Shown here in pieces: positions 13,301 to 24,649 of a stretch of 64,000 bases of DNA (positions within the stretch are counted from its first letter, which is position 1; each line of letters begins with the position of its first letter). This DNA comes from Lepidurus packardi. Lineage: Eukaryota; Arthropoda; Branchiopoda; Notostraca; Triopsidae. The notes below the pieces were generated by a model. The model ran no database searches and had not been told where the DNA came from. It was given only the letters and a program-made list of their open reading frames with translations. Position numbers and translations under genes: made by a program. The DNA lies in contig JAKZAN010000004.1 in NCBI GenBank assembly GCA_023053545.1, positions 12,189,235-12,253,234 on the forward strand, given 5' to 3'.

Positions 13301-14487
13301 ACGGACTCTCTCCCGTGTTCAATGTGGGTCAACCGACTGTCGACCATCTCTCGCGTCCGTAGAACGTCGTCATCTTTGGATTTGCGCTGTAAATACCTCT
13401 CCGTGCGGGCAGACCGAGTTCGGCGGGTGGTAGTACCACTGTCCTTACTCGCCAAACTATCCTGACTCCGGTAGCGTTGGCTACTGGTCAGCGATCCTTG
13501 CGCCGAATTGGAATCTTCCTCCGAACTCGAGTTCGCCTTGACGGAGCCGTCTCGTTTGGCGACCGCCCGAGCCAACCTGGCCTCTCGACGTTCTTTTCTC
13601 AGCGCTAAACCGGACGCGGTCGTTCCGGCGTCAATAGAACTCGTGGAACCCGCGTTACTCAGCCTCGACGACCCCAAACCGGGGGAGATCGCTGGGAGAG
13701 GTCGCTCCCTCGGGGTAGTCGGAACCGTGGCAGCTTGGGCTACGTTACTCTGGGAGGTCCACGCGGGTTTGGCGGGCGGTAAGGGGGGCTGTCGCAGCCT
13801 GGGTTCGGATTGGAGGTTCTGGATGGTCAAGCTTACCGAAATCGCCGGCGAGGGCGTGGAGCGTGGTAGCGGACTGTTGTAATAGGGCTGGGAAAGGAAG
13901 GCGTTTGGCTCTGACGCTCTCGACGTCCGAATGGCGTCCGTCGGAACTCTTCTTACCGGTTTCTCGGCTTCCTTTTTCGACTTCCGTCGCGATAAGAACC
14001 CTAATTTCGGCGTTTGGATCGTGTCTTGATGTTCCGATTCAGACGAACTGTCTTCCGAACCCTTTTTCTTATGTTTCCGCAAGAAGAAGTTCCCGAAACC
14101 CCATTTTTTCTTGGCGGGCGGGGCCGGTCTCGTCGCAGCGACGGTCGGATCGGCCTTGGGGACCATTCCTTGGGGATGTTTCCGTGGCGGTAGAACAGGT
14201 TGATCGGCAGGTCGCTGCCAGTTGGCGTAGTTGGGGATCCAGGGCGGGTGCAGGGAACGCGGAGGGAGGGCCGGAGCGGAGGCCGGGGTGGTGGGCGGGG
14301 CATTAGGACCGTTAGGGTGTTGGTTGTAATTGCGATATGCGTCATGAAAGCCTCTTGCGTAGCCTGGTAAGCTGGAGGATTTCTGCTTCGTTTCCGGAGG
14401 AAGGAGAACGGTGGGTTTGTAGCTCATGTTGTCTGGCGGGACAGTGGGCGTGGCGTAGGGTTTGGCTCGGATGCCGGTCGTCACGCT
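10372..14487 (-). CDS. Large disordered protein, terminal 4.1-kb exon
   Basis: A single minus-strand exon encodes 1371 residues and ends in a stop. The open frame continues upstream to 14643, but a strong acceptor (TTTCCCAATTCCAG, exon starting AGC GTG ACG) shows it begins at 14487 in phase 0; the upstream exons were not found. The exon is much richer in GC than its flanks. The protein is Pro-, Ser- and Arg-rich, mostly disordered, with many PPLPPR-like proline motifs. Denser, probably conserved blocks are LEEAISELEAIYQSLRLSDE and LLDRAERR (about residue 750), DPQPPFGIPLGPV (about 930) and KRRAVRSLSANI (about 1030). The last 45 residues hold two hydrophobic runs around GLDWG, suggesting a tail hairpin in a membrane. 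I think such blocks occur in an uncharacterised arthropod protein, from memory only. It may act as a membrane-tethered scaffold for SH3 or similar domains; that is inference. Confidence 0.85.
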   Translation of the reverse strand, partial: SVTTGIRAKPYATPTVPPDNMSYKPTVLLPPETKQKSSSLPGYARGFHDAYRNYNQHPNGPNAPPTTPASAPALPPRSLHPPWIPNYANWQRPADQPVLPPRKHPQGMVPKADPTVAATRPAPPAKKKWGFGNFFLRKHKKKGSEDSSSESEHQDTIQTPKLGFLSRRKSKKEAEKPVRRVPTDAIRTSRASEPNAFLSQPYYNSPLPRSTPSPAISVSLTIQNLQSEPRLRQPPLPPAKPAWTSQSNVAQAATVPTTPRERPLPAISPGLGSSRLSNAGSTSSIDAGTTASGLALRKERREARLARAVAKRDGSVKANSSSEEDSNSAQGSLTSSQRYRSQDSLASKDSGTTTRRTRSARTERYLQRKSKDDDVLRTREMVDSRLTHIEHGRESVSPAAVKKPPQSAGPKWAATVVYQETSEFESPVVLRKASSSQSSVPPSPALSRNALSYNHDSRDGSSHHLNPVFHVRLPVLPSPMVKSNGGVVPTAKRNLSSASPVLNAEDSTAVVKKLAPRSGPSPPLPPPRNPNQRSYLLQMAERPTSYSFGEMQRDYHNVDQEGHILLDRSPPQLFPKRANGGSARSASELELSFPRSPAGVPPLIPVPSKSGETPPLPTRQSNEPVRRSASAFWKSRERELHQVHRSDSVLPNSKPWLPPRNTLTPLLLGTAESLSSLSSPALSDLAPSPVIHKDPMVQTAQSRLFSPRNLPSVCESPPLLPRVRKLAEPVSGGHVRDLVQMKPTGNANLEEAISELEAIYQSLRLSDEDLLDRAERRDLPTVHQLQARTSVGSVSSGSGSGAEFLTPNGVNSDLDTLNNWSISGSFESIISPNQRNRVRAPSLRRSGVPDKVADDMALRRLQRRDHAQPDLSSALALTGSYLLVSPSVTPTPSSGSGPKEDVRFPDEPDIVQDDLVNRSVKQANSVRIIDPQPPFGIPLGPVTAAATSDYLHAVPTDRYRSSFRAMKHHDLVKDDLAYRNLRKDSGLNPVLGQPGGSPPNGVNMDQLDELLEAAGNGQPGNSTMTLRKRRAVRSLSANIAFLIKKESMKPGGGDEPDFEQLQDEGFEHAVDKAQSLTNLDEVSNVKSVGEKAGSSANPVSQGKTPRAVKHRNEWRRWNGLHCSQDETSSGLSWVERARLNENPSGTSTETLVADSQTRTPALAALFPKSALLSRSNPDLQQLNSDHPSGTSQVDEFFMCEASQKLDHLIADLTATSNALPGADSAVNRAVPWRKPHSRPEGKEIRPLPLEPSTGQAPVFKPRMPSPCSSDTSDMSCGGQEIQQILGINKRHVVEANQNERVGDSGGHLAIPSKGMRGVKLKRVRTNDFLADVLASCCLLACFTFLVGLDWGTATHLLLAVLAMAAIFFELV

Positions 14488-16269
14488 CTGGAATTGGGAA
14501 ATAAAGATTCTCTTAAAATTTCTAATCCTTAGTTGCGATCTTATCAATAGAATCATAAATAAAGAGGGAAGGATGAGAGTTGGAACGAGAGATTCCATAA
14601 CGAGAGTTTCCCTCCTGCCACTAGATGGCAGGGTATGCTTCACATGGGGTTATATGGCCGCGCATCCGCCGCGCGCAGGAAAAGACGCAAAAGTGAACCG
14701 ACGATAACTCGGAAACTATGCGTCCGACTTGCATGGAATTTCTTTTAAGAATTAGCTCTATAAATAGGCTTTGCGTGATGGTAGAAAGATTCCTGCCAAG
14801 TAGCCCATTTCGGGAATTTAAACTACAAACTGCAACACCCCTGAATAAAACAACTCGCGAGCCCATATCTGCTATTTCATCCAAGCTTGCTTTCAAAACA
14901 GCTCTAAAAATAACACCAACCTCAATTTTTGGCGCTGATCACCACGGATCTTTCACAAGTGTGCAAAACTTTACGAACAACTAAAGCTCAAGGTTTGACA
15001 ACAAAATCTTTGAACTAGGAATGCCCACTACAAGTTTTCGCCAAAAACTCCCAGAAATTCTACCATAGATCCTGATCCATCGCCAAGACATCAACACACT
15101 ATCCTATTCCCAGACGCCGATCTCTTAGAGCTTAAGGAAGCAGAACGCCCTTCATAAGGGGAAACTTTGTGATGTATGGTTAAGAGTAACAAGGCGTAAT
15201 CTCTTGCTGCCAGACCCCAAAGCCAGCCTAAATGTCTTCCATCCGGTCTGCCTGCCTCCCACGCCCTTATTTATCCCTTACTTTGCCCACGCCAGCAAAA
15301 ACATCATCAAAAACTTCGTTCGCAAGGAAAACTGTGTCAAACTTTTCGAACCCAAGTTCTTCCGAACCTCACAAATATCTCATTTTCAAGTTTCCCCTTA
15401 CTTCCCCATCATTTGCATGTGCAAACAGACGTCCCCCAGCTACGTCATCTTCCTTCTCAAAACAAACTAAAAATTCTCCCAAAATACCTTTAAATCATTT
15501 CATTAAAATTAAGATCCATTTAATTATCCTAAAAATACAGCCCTAATAAATTCCTAATAAATCCAAAACAATTCTAATAAATAGCTCTAATTATAACAAG
15601 TATTTTTGCAAGTTTAAAAAATGATGCTAATAAATAGCACATATTAAAGCTCCAACACGAATTCAGTGGCGAAATATTTTAATTTAAATCGTGATTGAAG
15701 GCGTTGGGGAATCTAGTACAAGGCCAACAACCAGCATCCTCTATAGCTTATTGAAACTCATCCAATGCAACAAGAAGCAGGAATTCAGCTTGTCTGTGCT
15801 CAACGCAACAAAATTGACGTTCTATCGCTGGAAAGTTGCCTGAAAATGGGTTCTAATTGAACTTTGGCTCATTTGAAACCAAAACTAACCTGCGCATGTC
15901 GTGATCTAAAGTTTTTTTGTATAAAAAGACCCACTTCCCACCACAATATTACACGAAAAAACTTGCAAAATATTCTTTTTGGGACGCAATTTGCAACAGT
16001 TTCACTAGTGAAATTTCTCTCAATTATTTCATTCCATGTCCTTTGTTTGGGTGGTAACAGGGAAAGCCATGTACCCACTCACGTCACACCGTTTACAAAG
16101 TTGTACTAATACTAAAGGCGCATCCTTTTGGGGCGGTTTCGAACCCAAAACAGGTAAAAACTCATTCAACTTTGTCATTTAGCGCAACCATTCACCGTAG
16201 AGTGCAAGCTCTTTGACGTGTATTTGACCAACAACAACGACACATTCACTGTCTATCCCTATAGCTTTC
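14488..16269. other. Gene-free stretch, probably 5' intron of the large gene
   Basis: No supported exon. A near-perfect CTCF-like word CCACTAGATGGCAG lies at 14628-14641. Plus-strand frames at 15204-15546 are pyrimidine-rich and look like chance. Confidence 0.4.
14628..14641 (+). promoter_or_regulatory. CTCF-like motif
   Basis: The sequence CCACTAGATGGCAG fits the CTCF core (CCAC-YAG-RKGGC). It lies about 140 bp upstream of the acceptor of the large exon. Match by eye to a known consensus; binding is inferred. Confidence 0.35.
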
Positions 16270-17060
16270 TAAAATCACTTTAAATCCTTTTTTTCTTTAA
16301 GATCCACTTTAATAGTCTTTTAACACTATTATTATTTTACTATTACATATATTAATATTTATATATATTTTTAATATTTTAATAACACTAGTAATAATCA
16401 AATAATCCTCAAATTCATGCAAATAAATCTGACTAAATACTTAAAAAATGTAAAAATAGTTCACTTTAAATACCTTTTTTTCTTTAAAATACACTTTAAT
16501 AGTCTTTTACTAACACTATTATTATTTTACTATTATATATATTAATATTTATATATTTTTTTAATATTTTAATAACAATAGTAATAATCAAATAACCCTC
16601 AAATTCATGCAAGTAAATCGGAATAAATACTTAAAAAATTTACAAATATTTCACTTTAAATCACTTTTTTTCTTTAAAATACACTTTAATAGTCTTTTAA
16701 CACTATTATTATTTTACTATTATATACATATATTATGTACATATACATATATTAATATATACATATATTAATATTTATATATATTTTTAAATATTTTAAT
16801 AACAATAGTAATAATGAAATAATCCTCAAATTCATGCAACTAAATCCGAATAAATACTTAAAAAATCTAAAAATATTTCACTTTAAATCCTCTTTTTTAA
16901 ATACACTTTAATAGTCTGTTTGTAACACTATTATTATTTTACTATTATATATATTAATATGTATACATTTTTTAAATATTTTAATAACAATAGTTATAAT
17001 CAAATAATCCTCAAATTCATGCAAATAAATCGGAATAAATACTTAAAAAAATTTAAAAAT
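16270..17060. repeat. AT-rich tandem array, about 185-225-bp unit, 4 copies
   Basis: Four consecutive copies begin near 16274, 16458, 16650 and 16876, each holding TTCACTTTAAAT, AATAGTCTTTT, an ACTATTATTATTTTACTATTA block and CAAATTCATGCAA. Length differences come from TATA-rich insertions. Non-coding. Confidence 0.85.
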
Positions 17061-18474
17061 ACTTCTAATAAGTTCTCGTACCTTTTTTATAAACCAAATT
17101 AACTCGGTTAATTGCGGTTAATTAAATGAAACGTGTAAGTATATTCTCTCTTTTGCATGACAATATTTAAAAAAAAATGACGCTATGAAAGTTTCACGGG
17201 TGAATTTGCACTAATCTCTTCTTCGCATGTTCTTGACTTGGCGTTATTACACTAATAACGCAGGAAATAGAGCACGCCATCTTCGCATCAGTGACTGCAA
17301 CTGCCATCATCACGAAAACCAACTAATTCCCCCCCCTGAAATCCATCCTGGATATCTTTCATATGTTTCACAATACTTTTCATAACATTGAGTAACAATT
17401 TTACGCCGATTTTAACTTATACTCTTAACGACTCGTTCGTTTTAAGGAATTCAAAACCCATTTCTCGCCTAAATTCTCAGGGTCATTGATAATTTTTTTT
17501 AGGTTCGTCAGCCAAAAAAAAAATCGAGGCCATGAGAACTGTGCCACTCAAAACCAAACGTAAAAAAAAAAAAAAAAAATTCCCAGGAGTCCGTGACACG
17601 ATCTTTCCAAATTTGGCCTTTGACCTCGACCCCCATTTGCGGTTTTGCTCGACACCGGAAAAACCTTGTTATCTTGTCCCTTAAAAAGCTTCCAAACCTT
17701 CCAGAATCACCCTGTATCTCTATTCTACTTTATAAAAAAACGAAAATAAAATAAAAAATAATAATAAAAAAAAAATGTTTCAAATGTTCTATAACAAGAC
17801 CAGCTTTCCATCCAATAAAGAATCACGGCGTCTCATTCACTACTCAAAATTAAAATTTCCCCCCAAATAAATCAATAAAAAAAATAAAATCAATAAAAGA
17901 GAAATGAAAAAGAAGAAGACAGAAAAACATGGCTAAATCCTGGCCTAAAGCCCGCAGCAGTTTAACCCAAACTTTTACTACGGTTAATCCCTTGTTCCAC
18001 ATTCGATTCCCCAACTTTCCCTTACGAAAAGAATCTTAATTAACTACACGTCTACTCCTTGCTTTTCCCTTTCGCGAATTTTGGGGTCACAATGTCACCC
18101 AAAGCTAGGCTTACTAACGTAAACTAGGCCTACCTCTACATTACTGTTGGAAGGTTTTTTTTATTTATTTTTTAAATTTAGATTCTACGTATTTTCTTAA
18201 CTTCTTGAAAAGCTCGAACAGCCCGTCATTCTTTTAAAATCTGAAAAATTCTGGAATTCACGACATTCACGAAATTCACGAAATTCTCCCAATGCTTTGC
18301 TGTACCATTGATACCAACGTATCATTGTAGTACTAAACTGGAATGATGTCCAGACAATTTGATTTTTAGTAAACTCGTTTAGAAAGAATTTAGAAATAAT
18401 TACAAATAATTCCTAAACCATTTAGAAAAAAAACACTGCTAAATGGCATTCAGAAATAATGACGCAACTTACAG

Positions 18475-18562
18475 TGAATTATCTAGATTACAGTGAATTA
18501 TCTAGATATAGTAAATTATCTAGATTAGTGGATTATCTAGATTACAGTGAATTATCTAGATT
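18475..18562. repeat. Short tandem repeat, about 19-bp unit
   Basis: About four to five imperfect copies of CAGTGAATTATCTAGATTA, one carrying a small deletion. Non-coding. Confidence 0.8.
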
Positions 18563-19430
18563 ATTTCACTTTGGCTTTTAGGTTTTACCTGAACGAGATA
18601 CATGGTGAATTAATCCGTGTAGCAAACACTATAAGAGCCGGTGAATCAAACTTGGTGAATCTTAAAGAATGGTCAGCAACTTATTCTTCTTCCCGTCACT
18701 CAGTCAACACGTCTTTCTGTTGCCGGCTCGCAGGTGAGAGTAAATGCACAGTACATGCAGAACGCAGATGGTGAAGGGAACAGTGGAAGATCAGGCACTT
18801 CACCTGCCCCACAAACTTCCCTTTACCACTTTCTAAAAGTCCTCAGAGCAAAAAGTCTTAAAATAACTAAAATAAAATAACTAAAAAAAAGAATTTTAAA
18901 ATAACTAAACATTAAAAAAAAAAATAGCCCTAAAATTCCCCAGATCTTTTGTCGTCTTAATCTCTCTTTAACCTCAATTTCCACTTCAATTTTCATAAAT
19001 TCCCTTCAATTTGTAATCTAAAAAACGCTATTTTAAATACCCAAAAACTATTTTAAGAAAACTATCCTAGAATTCATCAGATACTTCACGTACTTAATTG
19101 ACAACAGGCCTTCAAAGACTTACGCCGGCCATCTCAAGATTAAAAATAAAATAATTCACTATATATAATAATTCATAATAATTCAATATTTACTTCATAA
19201 TACTTCAATAATACAATACTTCAAATTCCTTTTTTTTTTTTTTTTTTACAGAAGTAGACCACGACAAGAAAGAAAATTTGCTTCGTCTTGTCAGTTTAAA
19301 GGAAAACAGTGGCACAAGTTGATTTAAGAAAACGCCCCGCAGCAACGGATATGATGCTATCTACACCTAAAACGTTTATCCTTTCCTGGGAAAAAATAAC
19401 CTAAATCTTCTACATTCTGCTAGGCAACAA

Positions 19431-19464
<34 letters not shown>

Positions 19465-20485
19465 TTTTTTTTTTACTTCATGCATGGGAGGCTTTTTCAA
19501 GCGTTTTTCTTTTGGTTTACACCCTTGGAAACGAGTCCTGAGTCTTTTTTTGGCACCTTTCGACCCGAAAGATGTTCACAGACAATTAGCACTAGCCAGG
19601 TGTGAAACCTTAGCATACAATCTACCTGGCAAGTCCTAAGCCACACCCATATTACACACTCCACCCCCAACAACGTAGTACAACGCCATCTTATGGTAAA
19701 CCCGCAATCTATTTTTTCTTTTTATTGTAAAATATACTTTCGAACGTACTTTTCTGAGTGAATTTACATGGTAAGACCTTAGTTTGAATCACCTCAATTT
19801 AATAACTCTTTGAATTCAAACTTTAATTTGGATTATTTCCCTCAATGTTCTACTTTAGACCCATCAAAGCTGCTGACGGTAATTGAAAGGATCCGAAAAC
19901 CGTCAAATCAGGTCCAATAACAATCCATTAATCTTTCAAAACTCGCGATTCCAAATTCCAGTCTTGATCAAAAAAGACGAAAATAAAATGAAACGAAACC
20001 CGATTTACAAAATAAAATTCCATACCATAAATTCACCCAAATTAAATATTAAATTAAAATCAAATATACCCAAAATACTCTTGATACGTTTAGACACTTT
20101 CAGACACAGATTTTGGCCATAATTTGACCCTTATTCTATGAAATTCCATTCGAAAATAAAGAAATACAACACGAAAAAATCAATAAATAGCAATTCAATA
20201 AAAATCAATAAAAATTGGCCAAAGCCTGAAACAAATCGAGTCGCGCTAACAATCCCCATGACTAATGCTTCTTCCCGCCACGTGGCTGATAATCTCCCTA
20301 ATCTCCCCATTTCTAATCACTCAACTCGATCAGTCCACAATTCCCCAAATCCAACGACTTACTCCTTAAAAAAAGCTTGCGAAATCGCTTGAAACCCCAA
20401 TTTTCTTCCACGAATTCCCTAAAATCTTCTTCCTCAATCCAAAAAGACTCCTTATTCTTTCTCAAACTTTCCACCGCTAATTTAC

Positions 20486-20624
20486 CATGCTTTTCCGGCA
20501 ATCCAAGTCCCAATCCAAGGGTTAGAAACGCGAAATTTCGCGACTAGAAATCCAAACACAACCAAACTTCCCAAAGTCAACAATGAAAAAGTGTTTGCTT
20601 TGTTCTTCGAGAACCGCAAGTCCA
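20486..20624 (-). other. Possible exon with one membrane segment, doubtful
   Basis: On the minus strand an acceptor (GTTATTCAG) is followed by an open stretch including SLLTLGSLVVFGFLVAKF, a good membrane span, and a GTAAAT donor in phase 2. No partner exon was found, so this may be chance in AT-rich DNA. Confidence 0.15.
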
Positions 20625-21009
20625 CGACTGAATAACTTCCAGCAAAGCAAATCAGCTTTGCCAACCCTTATTTCCTCTCGCTTCTTCAGCACACTCTATA
20701 ACCCTTATAAACCCCCGCTTTAAACTCAAACCCCTTTCAGCTCTACCTGCAGGGGATCCCATTTTGAGGCGAAAAGGCAAAAAGGGATCCTCTCTCGCTT
20801 AGAAAGACCACAATACGAAGAGGAAGGGGCAAAACAGGGAAAAAGAAGAAGATGGAGCAGTCTATGCAAATGATTCCAATGTTTTAAACGTTGTTCTTGA
20901 CTCGTGGAACGCTCTTAACCCCTCCAACCCCCCCTCCCATGTTACAAGTTCCTATACTCCGGTTCGGGAAAGTACCTAGACTTATCCTAGCCTTTCAAAT
21001 TACAAGTTT

Positions 21010-21640
21010 ACAACTTACAAGTTAAAGTGTCCCATCCCTTGCCAACGCTAGAAGCTAGGAACAGTCCAATTTCATTGTTGTCAGACCATAGAACAGATAA
21101 CATATTCTCATGTAGAAGACAGTAGAAGACAAAATAAGACAAATAGAAGACAATTGGGCCTTTTATGCAGCAACAATGAAATTGGAATGCAATGCAATGC
21201 AGTATCAACAGGTCCCCTAATAAGGGTGTTTCTAGCCAACACAAGTCCAGTTTCATTGTTGTCAGAGCATAGAACAGACAACATGTTCTCGTGTAGAAGA
21301 CAGTAGAAGACAAAATAAGACAAATAGAAGACAATTTGGCCTTTTATGGAGCAACAATGAAATTGGAGAGCAATGCAATGCAGCATCAACAGGTCCCCTA
21401 ATAAGGGTGTTTCTAGCCAACACAAGTCGAATTCCATTGTTGCTACGAGGGAATTGAACGCATTTCTATTGGTTGTTGCACGTTTACAACGTACAAGTTA
21501 AACGCTTGAAATTCAGAGCGTTCGTGAAGTTCGTAGCCAACGCTAGAACCTAGAAAGGGTTCCCTTTCATTGTTGTTATTAGCATATAACAGTAAACGTG
21601 CTTTAAAGGAAGAACCAAGTGCAAGACAATTGGACCTTTT
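21010..21640. repeat. Tandem array, about 190-bp unit, 2-3 copies
   Basis: Two close copies (from about 21050 and 21240) share CAATTTCATTGTTGTCAGA or its variant, GTAGAAGACAAAATAAGACAAA and AGGTCCCCTAATAAGGGTGT. A third, diverged copy runs from about 21540. Long minus-strand frames here are side effects of the repetition. Confidence 0.8.
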
Positions 21641-21899
21641 AGGTAGCAACAGTGAAAATTGAGTGCAGGGAATCATCGTTATCAACAAGGACAGCACATA
21701 CCAGAGCATCAGTGAAAATAACCCAAAATTCGACCAAATGAAGAGCTTTTCTAACACATGAGCCAAGGTTCGGCTGCCAAAATGTTCTATCGCTAATGCA
21801 ACACAAAGTGGTATAGGCACGTATTGTTATTAACAATATTACTGTTCAAAAGTTGTTATAGTTCGTAGTTCCTTTACGTAAGAGTTTCATTTCGCGTGC

Positions 21900-22440
21900 T
21901 ATCGTGACACAAAAAGCGAAGGCTCCCATATACCTTAGCTGATTGATGCGAAACAACGCTAGATGGCGTTGTTGTTTGTTATGGTTTTGCGAAAGCCTTG
22001 CGTAAGACATTAAAAAGGGAATCTTTAGCTAATCGCCATACTGTCATTCCTATTAAACTAATAAAAACTGTAAGAATCCATCGACATCTCAACCATATTT
22101 GCTGATTATGGCCCCCAAAAAACTCTTTTAAAGCTCCCATATACCTAAGCTTATTGATGCGAAACAACGCTAGATGGCGTTGTTGTTTGTTATGGTTTTG
22201 CGAAAGCCTTGCGTAAGACATTAAAAAGGGAATCTTTAGCTAATCGCCATACTGTCAAACCTATTAAACTAATAAAAACTATTAAACTAACTAACTATTC
22301 CTATTAAACTAATAAAAACTGTAAGAATTCCTCGAAATCTCAACCATATTTGTTGATTATGGCCCCCAAAAAACTCCTTTAAAGCTCCCGTATACCTTAG
22401 CTTATTGATGTAAAACAATCCTAGATGGCGCTGATGTGTG
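21900..22440. repeat. Tandem array, about 210-250-bp unit, 3 copies
   Basis: Copies near 21925, 22135 and 22383 share GGCTCCCATATACC or a variant, a TAGATGGCG word, GCGAAAGCCTTGCGTAAGAC and ATGGCCCCCAAAAAACTC. The middle copy has an extra run of CTATTAAACTAATAAAAACT. Each copy brings one TAGATGGC motif (21960, 22171, 22432). Confidence 0.85.
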
Positions 22441-22459
22441 TCATTGTTTTGTGAAAGCC

Positions 22460-23330
22460 TTGCGTATAAAAGTAAAAAAAAAAAAAAAAATTTACAGCAA
22501 CTTGCCGCTTGTTTTGCTCCTGGAAAGTACAACTTTAAGTAAAAGTACAACTTTGAAAAGTATAACTTTGCTTCTTGAAAGTACAACCAAAGCACAATGT
22601 CCGAAATCAAGTCGTGACAAAGACTTCCCGAAAACTTCACTGCCTGTTATGTCAGATTTAAAAGCAATCTACAACAAAGGTTTTCTTTTTTTTAGCAGTT
22701 AGTGCACAACCAAAGGACATATTCTTAGTCAGCATATTTCACATAGTTTGCAAACTTCATTTTTGCAAAACTTGATGTTACTAATTTAATATTCAGTGCA
22801 AAAAAAGTGGATTGGTTGGTGCACGAGCTGTTAATAGGCTCAAGCTTAACTGTCAAAGGGTTTTTTCATGAAAAGGTGCTGGTTTTAACGAAAAATTACG
22901 AAATTATGGGAATTCCCCAACCGCCAATACCAAGCTAAAGTATCCGACAGTATCCTGAAAACTTAAAACGTGCTCTGTTCTTTCAAAACAAGGAAGCTGT
23001 GCCTCGAACCAATCAGCTTCATTAGTCCTGCACGTGTAAACACGCGACCTAAATAACATTGCGTCAAAACTCGAAAACTTTTCTCACTTAAAAGGGTCCT
23101 CCCCCCCCTTTTACGAGTTCCGTTCCGCTTGCTGCCAAATGATACCTCGGCTCGCTTCACTCTTGAAATTTAACAGAAGTCGAGAATGATGTGTATAGGG
23201 ATGCTGTATGACGTCATCGCTACACTTAAACCACTTGGGATCGTTTAATTTTCTTTTCGCCTTTTTCCTTTTTTTGAAAACCGAGTCTTTAACGCCAAGT
23301 GCTTCCAACTCGATGATGGACAATGAAGAG
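22460..23330. other. Gene-free stretch
   Basis: Short direct repeats of AAGTACAACTTT at 22510-22590 and nothing else of note. No exon could be supported on either strand. Confidence 0.4.
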
Positions 23331-24175
23331 TGATTTCTAATATTTTTTATTTTTTTATTTCGACCTCCGAAAGGAATGCTTACAAATCTTAAAAAAATCA
23401 GAAAATCTTTAAGAATCATCAAAAAACTCTTTGTAATATTTTTAAAAATACTTCAAAATATTTTAACACAAATTTTTATTTTTTTTGTTTCGATCTCCGA
23501 AAGGAATGCTTACAAATCTTTTTAAAAAATCAGAAAATTTGTAAGAATCATCAAAAAACTCTTTTTAATATTTTTAAAAATACTTCAAAATATTTTAACA
23601 CAGAATTTTATTTTTTTTATTTCGATCTCCAAAAGGAATGCTTACAAATCTTAAAAAAATCAGAAAATCTTTAAGAATCATAAAAAAGTTATTTTTAATA
23701 TTTTTAAAAATACATCAAAATATTTTAACACAAATTTATATTTTTTTTTACTTCGATATTCGCAAGGAATGCTTAAAAATCTTTTTAAAAAAATCAGAAA
23801 ATCTTTAAGAATCATAAAAAAATTATTTTTAATATTTTTAAAAATACTTCAAAATATTTTAACACAAATTTATATTTTTTTGACTTCGATATTCGCAAGG
23901 AATGCTTAAAAATCTTTTTAAAAAAATCAGAAAATCTTTAAGAATCATCAAAAAACTCTTTGTAATATTTTTAAAAATACTTCAAAATATTTTAACACAA
24001 ATTTATATTTTTTGTTTCGATCTCCGAAAGGAATGCTTAAAAATCTTTAAAAAAAAATCAGAAAATTTGTAAGAATCATATAAAAAAAAAACTATTTTTA
24101 ATATTTTTAAAAATACTTCAAAAATATTTTCAATATTAAAAAATATTCAACCTACTTTAAAAAATATGTAGAAAT
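23331..24175. repeat. AT-rich tandem array, about 130-bp unit, about 6-7 copies
   Basis: The landmark GGAATGCTTA recurs about every 130 bp (near 23373, 23503, 23634, 23769, 23898 and 24030), each copy also carrying AATCAGAAAAT, AAGAATCAT and ACTTCAAAATATTTTAACAC. Non-coding. Confidence 0.85.
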
Positions 24176-24486
24176 CAGAAAAAGAATGAAGAGTAAAAAC
24201 ACCCAATACGTAAGTTTTAAACGAAAAAAAAAATAAAAAATCTTAGGAAATTGAAATGTTAAGAAATGAAACAAGCCCCGCCCCCTGAACTCTTTCTAGC
24301 CCTTTTCGGAGTCAAGTCATTTATCTTGTCCCAAAGTCCCGGAATGCTCCCAAGATGCATTGCTTTGTAAAAATCTTCCTTGAAAACGTGCAAAACTCGG
24401 GAGTGAATAGAATACGCGTTGTTTTAAACAGGGGGTAGTTGGTAGGTGGGCGTGGCCTAAGCTGTATCCCCCCAACCGGTACACCT

Positions 24487-24577
24487 TTCTTTAAAAATAG
24501 CTCCAGACGCTTCTCCTCGACGTCCGTGACGCTTTTAAACCACGTTTTTGGCTCCAAGACAAAATCTGAAACCTCTT
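24487..24577 (-). other. Possible isolated exon, doubtful
   Basis: Minus strand: after TTTCAG a frame reads FVLEPKTWFKSVTDVEEKRL and on to a GTGTAC donor. The composition is exon-like and GC is higher than around it, but no neighbouring exon in matching phase was recognised. Confidence 0.2.
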
Positions 24578-24649
24578 TCCAGCCGCACACACTTCGAAAA
24601 CCCATGCCTTTGGGCTCAATCCCCCAGTTTTTACCCCTTTGTACCCCCA

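Larger units (their letters stand above)
17061..21000. other. Gene-poor stretch with homopolymer runs
   Basis: No gene is supported. Contents are long poly-A or poly-T runs (17560, 19233, 19435), a short array of about 19-bp units built on CAGTGAATTATCTAGATTA at 18475-18562, and a possible minus-strand membrane-segment exon at 20482-20620 noted separately. Confidence 0.5.

Noticed and set aside
14488-14643. The 52 codons in front of the large exon, giving a hydrophobic N-terminus
   Set aside because: The stretch is T-rich intron sequence ending in a strong acceptor (CCAATTCCAG). The hydrophobic residues are what such intron DNA would encode by chance.
21008-21836. Minus-strand frames of 108-125 codons with repeated CWLETPLLGDLL-like text
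   Set aside because: They come from the tandem array itself; the repeated peptide only mirrors the repeated DNA, with no splice sites or family match.
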